From JAHELQ01 sp965603365 (GTDB lineage Bacteria; Acidobacteriota; Aminicenantia; UBA2199), in the NCBI GenBank assembly GCA_965603365.1, contig CBFDCR010000001.1, positions 62,001-126,000 of the forward strand: DNA of 64,000 nt, read 5' to 3'. The stretch's first letter is position 1. Each line of letters opens with the position of its first letter. This document shows positions 1 to 7,536 of this stretch, piece after piece. The position numbers and the translations under genes are program-made. Under the pieces are notes generated by a model. That model worked only from the letters and a program-made list of their open reading frames with translations. It was not told the DNA's origin and did not search any database.

Positions 1-154
1 AAATCTTTTTATCCATCATGAACTTTCGCGACAGATAAGAGGGGTTGACTTCAAAGTTGCTGGCTATTTTTTTGACCGTAAGGGCGGCCAGTTCCCCATC
101 ATTTTGAAGCAGTACAAATTCAACCACCAGGTCTGACAAATTTTCTTTTCTCAT
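1..154 (-). CDS. AraC-type HTH regulator, N-terminal part (cut by window edge)
   Basis: The first 51 codons of a minus-strand gene are visible; the rest lies left of the window. The start is the ATG at 154-152. The translation contains LTVKKIASNFEVNPSYLSRKF, which fits the first helix-turn-helix of AraC/XylS DNA-binding domains: a helix, the IA..F.VNPSYLSR.F recognition pattern, then the next helix. Here the HTH starts near residue 25, so either the protein is a stand-alone HTH or the sensory domain follows it. Likely a transcription factor; target unknown. Identification rests on a short stretch. Confidence 0.55.
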   Translation of the reverse strand, partial: MRKENLSDLVVEFVLLQNDGELAALTVKKIASNFEVNPSYLSRKFMMDKKI

Positions 155-433
155 TTCAGCTTCACATTAATTTATGCTATTGTCTGGATCACAATCATAC
201 ACCTGGCTATCTGCCTGAATGATCCATTTATTTTTGAAAACTCGGCTTAAGGCTCCGCCATTTCAATAAAACTTACAACATTGGCATTCTCTTTGGTGTG
301 TCAATCACATTGCGCTGCGTGTTGAACAAATAATCCAGATAAGAAGATATACTATCATAAAGGGGATCACATTTCAACATTTGTATGCACCAAACATATT
401 TAAGGCGTTGCCGCAGCGTTTTTTAGGCTGAGG

Positions 434-958
434 CTAAATTTTTGGAAAAATTTTCCTCAGGACTTTAAAAGACTCGGGAAACAACTGATCAATCGTGATA
501 TATCTCCATTCGGCATAAGCAATTTTCCAATTTTCCTGGATTTTCACCAATTCAAGGTTAAAGCGATAAAGCTGACCTGAGAATTTGATCAATCGCCTGA
601 ACATCTTGGCCGCCCCACTGGATAGGGAGATCTCCACCTCCACTTCCGCTTCAAGCCCATGAATAAATACCACTTTGGTAGACAGCAGATGAAAGACGAT
701 ATTTTGATAACGCTGGAAATATCGTTCCACCAGGTCTTCAATATCTTCCCTGGATCGATCTTCAAAATCGGAAAAATCTTCGGAAAGATAATGGACAAGA
801 TTGGCGGTATTCTCCTGCTCCACCTGCCGGGCAATTTCCGCAAACATTTCCTCGATCCTATCCGCCTCGCTTTTTCCTTTACCGCAGTGGGAATGTACCA
901 ACAAAATCGTCAACCATAAAATCAACAGCCAATGGCCTCTTTTGAGTTTATATTTCAC
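434..958 (-). CDS. Secreted or membrane-anchored NTF2-like small protein
   Basis: About 174 residues if translation starts at the GTG at 958, which has GGAGGG about 10 bases upstream; an in-frame ATG at 994 lies inside the upstream DUF362 gene and has a poorer site. The N-terminus is a basic stretch then a hydrophobic segment (GHWLLILWLTILLVHSHC) that looks like a signal or lipoprotein anchor, though the residue before the Cys (His) is not a good lipobox. The rest reads like an NTF2/SnoaL-type fold: helical start with a YLSEDFSDF stretch, then alternating strands ending NWKIAYAEWRYI. It is the last gene of the operon 434-2985. Function unknown; possibly ligand binding in the envelope. Confidence 0.6.
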   Translation of the reverse strand: MKYKLKRGHWLLILWLTILLVHSHCGKGKSEADRIEEMFAEIARQVEQENTANLVHYLSEDFSDFEDRSREDIEDLVERYFQRYQNIVFHLLSTKVVFIHGLEAEVEVEISLSSGAAKMFRRLIKFSGQLYRFNLELVKIQENWKIAYAEWRYITIDQLFPESFKVLRKIFPKI

Positions 959-986
959 TATCCGCCATCCCTCCGTTTTCGCCGCT

Positions 987-1892
987 CTAATCAATCAAGA
1001 TATCCCCGGTATCGCCAATCTTGATCAATTTGATCCGATCCATGGCCGCGGTTCCCAGATGATGCCGGGTGTCTGCCAGGAAGATATGCTTTGGCGGGGG
1101 AAGCAGGGGGCGCTCCTCCCCAAAGAAGGCATTTCGCTTGTTCTGTAAAATCCGCACACCCACCGCATCCACCGCCACCGGATCAAAGCCCACCAGTATC
1201 CCATAGTATTTCCACAAATATCTGGGATTAAAATCATGGGGCCCGACCCCGTGAAACAGGGGCGTCAGCATCACCAACACATTTAAGCGGGTCTTGCCCT
1301 CAACCGCCGGCAGCTTCCAGAGGGTGGCCAGGTCGGCACAGGAATCGCCGTGATACTCATAGGGTTTTTGTACAAAGGTGATATAATTTTTGATGAGACT
1401 CCCCACCCCGGACCAATGATGGGTTCTCATGGGTCTGGTGTTGATTAAAGCCGTGGCCTTCAAAAAGAAATCATCTTTATAGATGCCCCGGTCCTGAATT
1501 TTTATATTTTCCGCCCCCACGCCGGCGTCAAGAAGCCGCCTCTTTATGGCCTCTTCTAACGGGGCAGGGGTGGGCAGAAAGTCCCATTCGTTGCTCTTGA
1601 CTCCCACCCTATCATGGGGCTTGACAATTTTTTTCCAGGCCTTGACCGGATCGCTCTCCTCCAGTAAGGCGGTCACCGCCGTATCCAGCATCTCCGATAT
1701 CACCTCATATTTCGCATTCCCCGACTTATCCAGAACCTCTCTATTCCTGATGAGAGCCACCGGGGTCTGACCGGTTTCCGACCAGGCTGCCTGCGGCGAG
1801 GTGAGAAACAGGGTACTGCCGGCAGCACCGATGGCGGTGATGGAAGACTTCTTTATAAATGCCCGACGGGTCATTCCCTTTTTTTTCTTCAT
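987..1892 (-). CDS. DUF362 family protein with Tat signal
   Basis: A 301-residue protein. The N-terminus has a twin-arginine signal (TRRAFIKKSS, then a hydrophobic stretch to AAWSE), so it should be exported folded by Tat; tatC and a tatA-like gene lie at 54.7-55.7 kb. The body matches DUF362 proteins (VALIRN near the start, VGVKSNEWDF, GVGSLIKNYITFV, GFDPVAVDAVG), a family often linked to iron-sulfur proteins. I see no CxxCxxC ferredoxin motif here, so this is a cluster-free version. It overlaps DUF6599 upstream by 4 bases and the NTF2-like gene runs on downstream, so the three are translationally coupled. Substrate unknown. Confidence 0.8.
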   Translation of the reverse strand: MKKKKGMTRRAFIKKSSITAIGAAGSTLFLTSPQAAWSETGQTPVALIRNREVLDKSGNAKYEVISEMLDTAVTALLEESDPVKAWKKIVKPHDRVGVKSNEWDFLPTPAPLEEAIKRRLLDAGVGAENIKIQDRGIYKDDFFLKATALINTRPMRTHHWSGVGSLIKNYITFVQKPYEYHGDSCADLATLWKLPAVEGKTRLNVLVMLTPLFHGVGPHDFNPRYLWKYYGILVGFDPVAVDAVGVRILQNKRNAFFGEERPLLPPPKHIFLADTRHHLGTAAMDRIKLIKIGDTGDILID

Positions 1893-2791
1893 GGCGCGAA
1901 CCTCCCATTTATTTTATCTTTTATAATCTTAAAGACCGCGGTGATGGTCTCTCTATCGGCGGCATTAAACATCGCCGTGATATACCGACCGAATTGGGCG
2001 GCGCCGCTCCATTTTCCATCTTCAATTTTTTCGATCCCCCCGGCATCGGCATCCGGAAGATAGTGCTTCATGAAATGGGTAAACGCTTTCCCGGATTTTT
2101 CCTCTTCCGAATACGAAACCAGCAGCACAAAGTATACCCCCTCCCCCGGCCGGTATTTTGCCAACACCGCTTCGGTACTCTCATCGAAAAGCAATATGTT
2201 TTCGGTGGAGATAAAATAATGGCTGTTGATCCAGATATAATGGCGGAAATAGCGGACACTCTCCGCCGCCAGTCCCTCTGGTGGTAGAAATTCAAGCATA
2301 GGGGGATAGGGGCCCTCATGTTTAATCGCCGCCGCCATAGACCGGCCCATCTCTAAAACTGTCCCCCGGGAATCCCGGTTCTCCGGAAACGAGAGTATGG
2401 AGACGTAATAATTGCCTTTCCAGAACGTCAGCAGCCCGCCGCCATATTCCGAATCCTGGCCGATACTTTTATCGTTGGTCTCCCGGCCGTGGGAAAAGAC
2501 GCCAAAGGCGTTGTAGGAATTTCCCATATCAAAGATGTCTACGGCTATGTCCGGCTGCCCCTGCTTGAGGTACTTACAGGCCAGCAGATTTTGAAAGCCG
2601 TAGGACACATACAGCTCTGCACCGCCGTCGATATATTCAAACAGGTTGTCCGGCCCAAATACCTTCACCTCCTGCCTCTGCCAGCCGTTCATCCGGGACG
2701 GCAGCTTTTTTTGCCAATCGGATTCCATATCACCCATCAGAAACGCTCCCGGGCAAAAAAAAATCCACAGCCAAAGCGTTAACCGTCTCAC
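1889..2791 (-). CDS. DUF6599-like secreted protein
   Basis: 300 residues with a short signal peptide (MRRLTLWLWIFFCPGAFLMG). The sequence around residues 50-60, LFEYIDGGAELYVSYGF, and the later SYNAFGVFSHGRE and YYVSILSF stretches are typical of a conserved family found in Acidobacteriota and related lineages, which I believe is DUF6599; that name is from memory. No catalytic residues are evident. It lies in an operon between a small membrane protein and the Tat-exported DUF362 protein, which suggests a joint envelope role, possibly in redox or metal handling. Function is not known. Confidence 0.65.
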   Translation of the reverse strand: MRRLTLWLWIFFCPGAFLMGDMESDWQKKLPSRMNGWQRQEVKVFGPDNLFEYIDGGAELYVSYGFQNLLACKYLKQGQPDIAVDIFDMGNSYNAFGVFSHGRETNDKSIGQDSEYGGGLLTFWKGNYYVSILSFPENRDSRGTVLEMGRSMAAAIKHEGPYPPMLEFLPPEGLAAESVRYFRHYIWINSHYFISTENILLFDESTEAVLAKYRPGEGVYFVLLVSYSEEEKSGKAFTHFMKHYLPDADAGGIEKIEDGKWSGAAQFGRYITAMFNAADRETITAVFKIIKDKINGRFAP

Positions 2792-2793
2792 TT

Positions 2794-2985
2794 TTAAATC
2801 TTTCGCAGCAACCGGGCGGGCAGGGTGATAATCGCCCGCAGTAATTCAAATACGGCGCTCACGGTAATACCCAACAGGCGAAAGGGCAGCAGGAGCAGCC
2901 AGATGAAGGGATACAGGATCAAGGCCAGCAGTGCCAGCGGCCAACAAAAAAAGAGCAGCAGCAGCCACAACAAAAATTTCATCAT
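2794..2985 (-). CDS. Small hydrophobic membrane protein
   Basis: 63 residues, almost all hydrophobic, in two Leu-rich segments (LLWLLLLFFCWPLALLALILY and IWLLLLPFRLLGITVSAVF) followed by a basic C-terminus (LLRKI). It is probably a two-pass inner-membrane protein. It ends 2 bases before the DUF6599-like gene and is the first gene of that operon. No family recognised; sequences this low in complexity give weak matches. Confidence 0.5.
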   Translation of the reverse strand: MMKFLLWLLLLFFCWPLALLALILYPFIWLLLLPFRLLGITVSAVFELLRAIITLPARLLRKI

Positions 2986-3033
2986 CTTTTAACCCCCCAC
3001 ATATTAACAAACAACAAAATAAAAGTCAAAATT

Positions 3034-3093
3034 TTATTCTCCGCTTCTATTCAAAACTTCTTTGATCTTATGGGAAAGCTCTTTCATGGTGAA
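3034..3093 (-). pseudogene. 3'-end remnant of a hybrid kinase/response-regulator gene
   Basis: Read on the minus strand this stretch gives FTMKELSHKIKEVLNRSGE then TAA. The intact hybrid kinase at 7537-9684 ends with FTMKELSHKIKEVLN and then KPEK. Homology to the kinase stops immediately upstream of the Phe codon. So this is a 19-codon tail of a receiver domain without its body. It lies just downstream of the RiPP precursor gene. Either it is what remains of a second kinase gene, or it was produced by recombination. Confidence 0.7.
3048..3090. repeat. 43-bp direct repeat, copy 1
   Basis: Identical over 43 bases to 7551-7593, same orientation. Copy 2 lies in the 3' end of the intact hybrid kinase gene. 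The two copies bracket the whole RiPP cassette (precursor, propeller, companion SPASM protein, radical SAM maturase). Confidence 0.9.
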
Positions 3094-3186
3094 GACAATG
3101 CCCCCTTCCCGTGTTTTCATCTCAAGAGTCAGGGGCTTTGCCTCACTATTCAGCGGTAATCGGCAGTCTCGATAAAAAAGAGTAGA

Positions 3187-3357
3187 TTAACCGGGGGGAT
3201 TAAGGGCCAGATGAACGTCACTCCAAAGCAAAGGATCTCCTCCACAAATGCAGAGTTTACCTCCGCCATAGAACCTGGCCTGGTCAACTTTTTTTAATTT
3301 CTTAATTGCCTCGAATTCTTGTTGTTGAAGGCCAACGAGATTCAACTTACGTTTCAT
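3187..3357 (-). CDS. Candidate RiPP precursor peptide, GG-type leader, Cys-containing core
   Basis: A 56-residue ORF, found by reading the gap after the propeller gene; it is short enough to be missed by a 60-residue cutoff. The start ATG (3357-3355) follows a strong site, AGGAGG, 7 bases upstream, and sits 23 bases after the propeller stop. The leader is KRKLNLVGLQQQEFEAIKKL, which fits the K-L-x-L-x-x-L-x-x-x-E-F/M pattern of GG-type natural-product precursors. A Gly-Gly-Gly (31-33) follows, then the core KLCICGGDPLLW and a tail to ALNPPG. Both Cys (36 and 38) lie in the core. The neighbours are a radical SAM maturase and its usual companion protein, so I infer it is the substrate. No C39 peptidase/exporter is seen in the window. 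Confidence 0.75.
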   Translation of the reverse strand: MKRKLNLVGLQQQEFEAIKKLKKVDQARFYGGGKLCICGGDPLLWSDVHLALNPPG

Positions 3358-3380
3358 GTTTTATCCTCCTGATAAAAAAT

Positions 3381-4541
3381 TTAATTGCCTGAACCTTTGA
3401 TGAATTTTACCAGAGACCTTTCGCCATCCTCATCTGTCACAACTACCCATAAATAATCTTTGTTGAATCGTGTCTTAGAAAAATCAATGACCGGCGAGGT
3501 CTCTACGATCAGTTCTACTCTATTGATGAAATGTCCCCCGGCGTCAAAGGCGTCAAAATAAATCTTTTTTTTGTTTTTACTGTCTGGATAAGGGAAAACC
3601 AGAATATTGTTGTCTGAATCCACCACAATATCTTTAAATGCGGGTTTAAATTTGGGAAAAGCGGTATGCTTCCTGGTGAACTCGTCCGCGCCCCTGCTGA
3701 TACTATTGGCATCGCCGGAAATAATAGAGGCGAAAAACTCTTCTTTGTCTTCGTTGGTGACCTCTATGGGTGTGTACTGGTGCGAAAATGACGATATCTT
3801 TCCTCTCGCCGGATCGTGGATTTCAATCTCATATTTCCGTTGAAAGCCAACAATGACATTTCCGTTGGGGGCCAGGTCCCATGAAACAAGCGGTGCAAAG
3901 GGTATTGGTAATGTAGCTTCTTCGGGTTTTAATATATGCTTGAATTGACAGAACGAATGGCTGAACAATACCTTTACGAATTCAAAATCCCTGGAATATA
4001 GACCGATGACACTTTCCTGGTCTTTGCCGGTTCCAAATCTATAATTTACGGTGCCCATTATTATGTTATTATTTGAGGACACTCTCACTTTATTGATGAA
4101 CAGCCTGTTTTTAATTTTAAAGAAGTTCAGGAATTCTCCGCTTTCGGAAAAAAGGGAGAATCTTTGATTCCCGGATTCCCAGACAAACACATCGTGGTTG
4201 ATGCAGCCGAGTTCGCCGGGAAGATATAGATCCCCCGGGCCATTTCCTTTTCTGCCCACAGATTTTACGAATTTGCCGCTGGCGTCAAAAATAAAAATTT
4301 TATGCAGCCAGGCATCACTTATAAAAACAAATCCCTTCTTTGTTTCGGTAAAACGTGATATATCCCGCAGCACCTCATCTTCGGGTAGTGAAGAACTGTC
4401 AATCCTGAGTTTTTCATTCAATATGAGTTTACCGGCCTGATAACAATCTTTCCAGTATTTTTCGATCTGGCGGCCGGATAGAACGATGGAGGCTAAGATA
4501 AAAATCCCGATAATAAAAATGAGTGATTGCTTCTTCATCAC
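3381..4541 (-). CDS. Secreted 6-bladed beta-propeller protein of the RiPP cassette
   Basis: 386 residues. It starts with a lysine pair and a hydrophobic signal peptide (SLIFIIGIFILASIVLSG). The body carries repeated propeller motifs of the 6-bladed type: GFVFISDAWLHKIFIFDASG, then KFVKSVGRKGNGPGDLYLPG, a pattern (F-D-x-x-G-K-F-V..G..G.GPG-E/D) typical of the 6-bladed beta-propeller family. It overlaps the companion SPASM gene by 4 bases upstream and is followed 23 bases later by the precursor peptide gene. A second, related propeller at 52209-53213 is also followed by a small Cys-rich peptide gene. Likely exported; may bind the peptide product or act as a receptor, which is inference. Confidence 0.8.
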   Translation of the reverse strand: MMKKQSLIFIIGIFILASIVLSGRQIEKYWKDCYQAGKLILNEKLRIDSSSLPEDEVLRDISRFTETKKGFVFISDAWLHKIFIFDASGKFVKSVGRKGNGPGDLYLPGELGCINHDVFVWESGNQRFSLFSESGEFLNFFKIKNRLFINKVRVSSNNNIIMGTVNYRFGTGKDQESVIGLYSRDFEFVKVLFSHSFCQFKHILKPEEATLPIPFAPLVSWDLAPNGNVIVGFQRKYEIEIHDPARGKISSFSHQYTPIEVTNEDKEEFFASIISGDANSISRGADEFTRKHTAFPKFKPAFKDIVVDSDNNILVFPYPDSKNKKKIYFDAFDAGGHFINRVELIVETSPVIDFSKTRFNKDYLWVVVTDEDGERSLVKFIKGSGN

Positions 4542-5830
4542 CTTTCTCCTTTTTCGCTTCTGCCCATATAAATATTACAAAGATTATATCTTTTCAAGAC
4601 ATATTCATAATTTGATATAGGAGGACATAATGTATTGTATACACAGCTTTTGCAGGGGGAAACATATTTTCTCACCCGGTTCCATGACTTTCCATCATTT
4701 AACTCCCTGGCAATCGTCCGGGTGAGTCTATCTTTGCCCAAAATTCCGATCAGGGCATGATTCACATTGGCGTAAATACTGTTGTCGCTCCTGATCGATA
4801 TTTTTTTAAAATCGGAGGCATTCAACTTCTCTCTGGTAAAAATCTCGTTCATCGATAAGCGGTTACTTAAAAGGTTCTCCTTATCGATAAAAACATGCTC
4901 TTTGAAAAAATCCAGGTTGCTGCCGTCAAAAAAAGGATGGAATCTGAATTTTTCTATTTGAAAATCTGATATCAACTGTTCCGATTGAGTCAGATTATCC
5001 TCGCTGTTAACCACAAAGTGAAATACCTTCTTCACCTTGAGTTTATTCAGACATTCGGCCTTTTGTCGAAATAGAGATCTGTCCATCGGCAGATGAACCA
5101 GTACATTCAACACATTTGATCTATCTTTTGAAAAAAAACCAAAATTGGGTTTCTCTTTTATGTTTAATATGTGAACATAAAAATGTTTATTCGTCTTAAA
5201 GCCATCCAATAACTGGAATAATTCAGCAAGCCTTGAATATCTAAAAATGTTGCCGCCAATAATATTGAGTTGAATAAGCCTAAATCTTTGCAATTCCTCA
5301 AAAAGCCCGCGTAAATCATCGATGTCTAGCTCGTTTTTGGCCCGGTCACTCTTATGGCAAAATGTAAACTGCCTGAAAGCATCGTTACAAAGAGTACAAT
5401 CCAATCGGCAATCATCATTAATGTACAACGTAACATGATCGAGGCAATCATAAATTTCATCCATCTCCAATAGGGATTTATTCATTGAAGTCAGCAGCTC
5501 TATTGAGATTTTCTTAAGTTTTGGAATGGGCTTCAATTGAACCGGCTTATATCGCTTGATAGACGTATCAATTACATCACAAATAAAAAATCGCCGGATA
5601 TCATGGATGAAGGAGTCCATTTTTGGGGTCAACTCACCTTTTCTGAGGCGGATCACATTTAAATTCCAATCATAATTTAACTTCCCGACCATTCTTTTAA
5701 TATCAGAATCCCTGTATTCCAGTAACGCCCCATTGAGGGTATTGTAAAAAATTACGTGGCTTCTTTTATAAGACATATGAACATGAGGATGAATATAGAG
5801 CCAGAAAGAGTGATCTCCCCCCAATTTCAA
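4538..5830 (-). CDS. SPASM-type companion of a radical SAM peptide maturase (pseudo-rSAM/GG-system type)
   Basis: 430 residues. The C-terminus has CKSCVYNTLCPPISNYE followed by NLC (about residues 394-421), a signature I associate with the pseudo-rSAM/SPASM partner of the GG-Bacteroidales peptide system (TIGR04150, from memory). In that family the radical SAM site is usually degenerate. Here C141, C145 and C148 form a CxxxCxxC, so a [4Fe-4S] cluster may still bind. The region after it lacks an obvious GGEP motif (IIGGNIF is the nearest). The gene overlaps the maturase gene by 4 bases upstream and the propeller gene by 4 downstream, implying tight coupling. Likely cooperates in modifying the precursor at 3187-3357. 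Confidence 0.78.
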   Translation of the reverse strand: MKLGGDHSFWLYIHPHVHMSYKRSHVIFYNTLNGALLEYRDSDIKRMVGKLNYDWNLNVIRLRKGELTPKMDSFIHDIRRFFICDVIDTSIKRYKPVQLKPIPKLKKISIELLTSMNKSLLEMDEIYDCLDHVTLYINDDCRLDCTLCNDAFRQFTFCHKSDRAKNELDIDDLRGLFEELQRFRLIQLNIIGGNIFRYSRLAELFQLLDGFKTNKHFYVHILNIKEKPNFGFFSKDRSNVLNVLVHLPMDRSLFRQKAECLNKLKVKKVFHFVVNSEDNLTQSEQLISDFQIEKFRFHPFFDGSNLDFFKEHVFIDKENLLSNRLSMNEIFTREKLNASDFKKISIRSDNSIYANVNHALIGILGKDRLTRTIARELNDGKSWNRVRKYVSPCKSCVYNTLCPPISNYEYVLKRYNLCNIYMGRSEKGER

Positions 5831-7362
5831 TGTCTGTCCCTCAATATTTCCCGGTAAAGCTGAGGAATGGCTTCTAAAGCGGATAATTTTTTTGACACCG
5901 CTGCCTTGTATTGATACAAATCCTTATATTCACTGCATACCATTTCGGCATCCATGAAATTGAGCTGCAATATACATTGTTCACAATAATGGCTTTGGTG
6001 ACAACTCTTACAAAGTCTGCCGACTTTGCTGTAGAGATTGTTATATTTTGCGGCTATCTCTTCAAAATCTATAGATACGCCTGTATCATCCACCGAGCCA
6101 AGAGAGAATTTGTGGGTTACCTTCTCACAGGGAAGCAATTTCCCGTTTAATGTGATATACGTTTTTAAATGAAAAGGTTGACATGTTCCTGTAAAGTCGA
6201 TGAATTGATCTTTGTTATTATATATGAGTTGATCGTATTTTGTGTATACAAAGCCACTGAATTCATTCAGTAAATTTTCGATTTCCACTTTCCCTGGCAG
6301 AGAGGATATTTTCTTTTTACTCCTTTTAAATTCTCTTATATCTTTCGGGGCAAAACCGTTTAGATGTTTCCGTATCTTACAAAGGTCATCTTCTTTCTCC
6401 GGTCTCACCCCGATCGTTGATAATAACAGCAAACGAGGCGTTTTTGAAAAATGACTATCCATAAAGCTCAATATATCCTTATAGGCGTTGCGGTTGTGCA
6501 AAACCGACATTATATTAATTCTTCTTCTAAAATATTCAGGATAATCGACCTTCAATTTTAAGATATTATTGAAGACTGTTTCAAAAGATGGCTCTCCGTT
6601 ATGGAAGATACGATAACTATTACTGAATCTATCTCCATCGAGGCTTATGGACAGGAGGAAATCGTTTTTTGCTAAAAAATCCATATGCCTATCCAGCAGT
6701 ACCCCATTGGTGGTCATCATGAAAATGAATTCATTGTGGGGTAATTTTTTCTTTTTAACATAATCAACCATCTCTTTCACAAAATCTATATTTAATAAAG
6801 GTTCGCCACCATAGAAACCGACGCCTATTTTTTTGCTATATCTATCGTTTAGCGGTGATTCTTTAAGCTCAAACACATAATCAAAAAGTGTTCTGGCCGT
6901 TTTTACGCTTAAATTCTTGCCTACCCGTTTATCGTAATCCAGGTATAAATCGCCGTACCCACAGTATTTACAATTTAAATTACAGGCGTCCGTTACCTCA
7001 AAGACAATTTGCTCGGTGTTTGCCATAAAGTATTTAATTTTTTCTCCTGAATATAGATGGTCAGGCAGCCCCACTCTCTCTAAATCTCTAAAATAACCAT
7101 TGTCTTTTAACAGCAAAAGGTATTGATAATAATAGAGTAGTTCATCTTTTGCAGCTTTTATGTTGTCTTCGATATTTATCTCTTTTTTTTCGAGTGATTT
7201 AAGCCAGGAATCAATATCAATGCCCTGAACGAACTTTTTTATTAAATAGTTGAGGATCGGGTGTATTAACAAAATTTGGGGCTTACTTTTAGAGACCAGG
7301 TAGTTGTTACCCGCCAAAGAGTCACAAATAAAAAAGTCCCTCCTCTGGCGATAGCACACCAC
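5827..7362 (-). CDS. Radical SAM/SPASM peptide maturase
   Basis: 511 residues. About 110 N-terminal residues of helical, PqqD/RRE-like character precede the radical SAM domain. The cluster motif is C127, C131, C134 in TDACNLNCKYCGYGDLY; GFYGGEPLL follows as the SAM-binding GGEP motif. The C-terminal SPASM region carries further cysteines (GTCQPF, LLPCEK, LCKSCHQSHYCEQC), ligands for auxiliary [4Fe-4S] clusters. The whole fits the GG-Bacteroidales radical SAM peptide maturases (TIGR04148, from memory). It probably installs a radical-based modification in the Cys-containing core at 3187-3357. Translation starts at GTG 7362 or the next GTG at 7359, behind GGAGG. It is the first gene of the cassette. 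Confidence 0.85.
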   Translation of the reverse strand: MVCYRQRRDFFICDSLAGNNYLVSKSKPQILLIHPILNYLIKKFVQGIDIDSWLKSLEKKEINIEDNIKAAKDELLYYYQYLLLLKDNGYFRDLERVGLPDHLYSGEKIKYFMANTEQIVFEVTDACNLNCKYCGYGDLYLDYDKRVGKNLSVKTARTLFDYVFELKESPLNDRYSKKIGVGFYGGEPLLNIDFVKEMVDYVKKKKLPHNEFIFMMTTNGVLLDRHMDFLAKNDFLLSISLDGDRFSNSYRIFHNGEPSFETVFNNILKLKVDYPEYFRRRINIMSVLHNRNAYKDILSFMDSHFSKTPRLLLLSTIGVRPEKEDDLCKIRKHLNGFAPKDIREFKRSKKKISSLPGKVEIENLLNEFSGFVYTKYDQLIYNNKDQFIDFTGTCQPFHLKTYITLNGKLLPCEKVTHKFSLGSVDDTGVSIDFEEIAAKYNNLYSKVGRLCKSCHQSHYCEQCILQLNFMDAEMVCSEYKDLYQYKAAVSKKLSALEAIPQLYREILRDRH

Positions 7363-7536
7363 TTCTTCCTCCTTTACTCACTTAGACAGGTTTCACACTA
7401 TTTCCAGATCTGGAGTTTAACACAAACAAAATATTTATGCAAATATTTAAAAATCATCCTCACTTGCATAAATCCAAAAAACCCTTTTTAATCCAGGTTT
7501 TGGATTTCAGGCTCTATTTTTTGGGGGAACTCCAGC

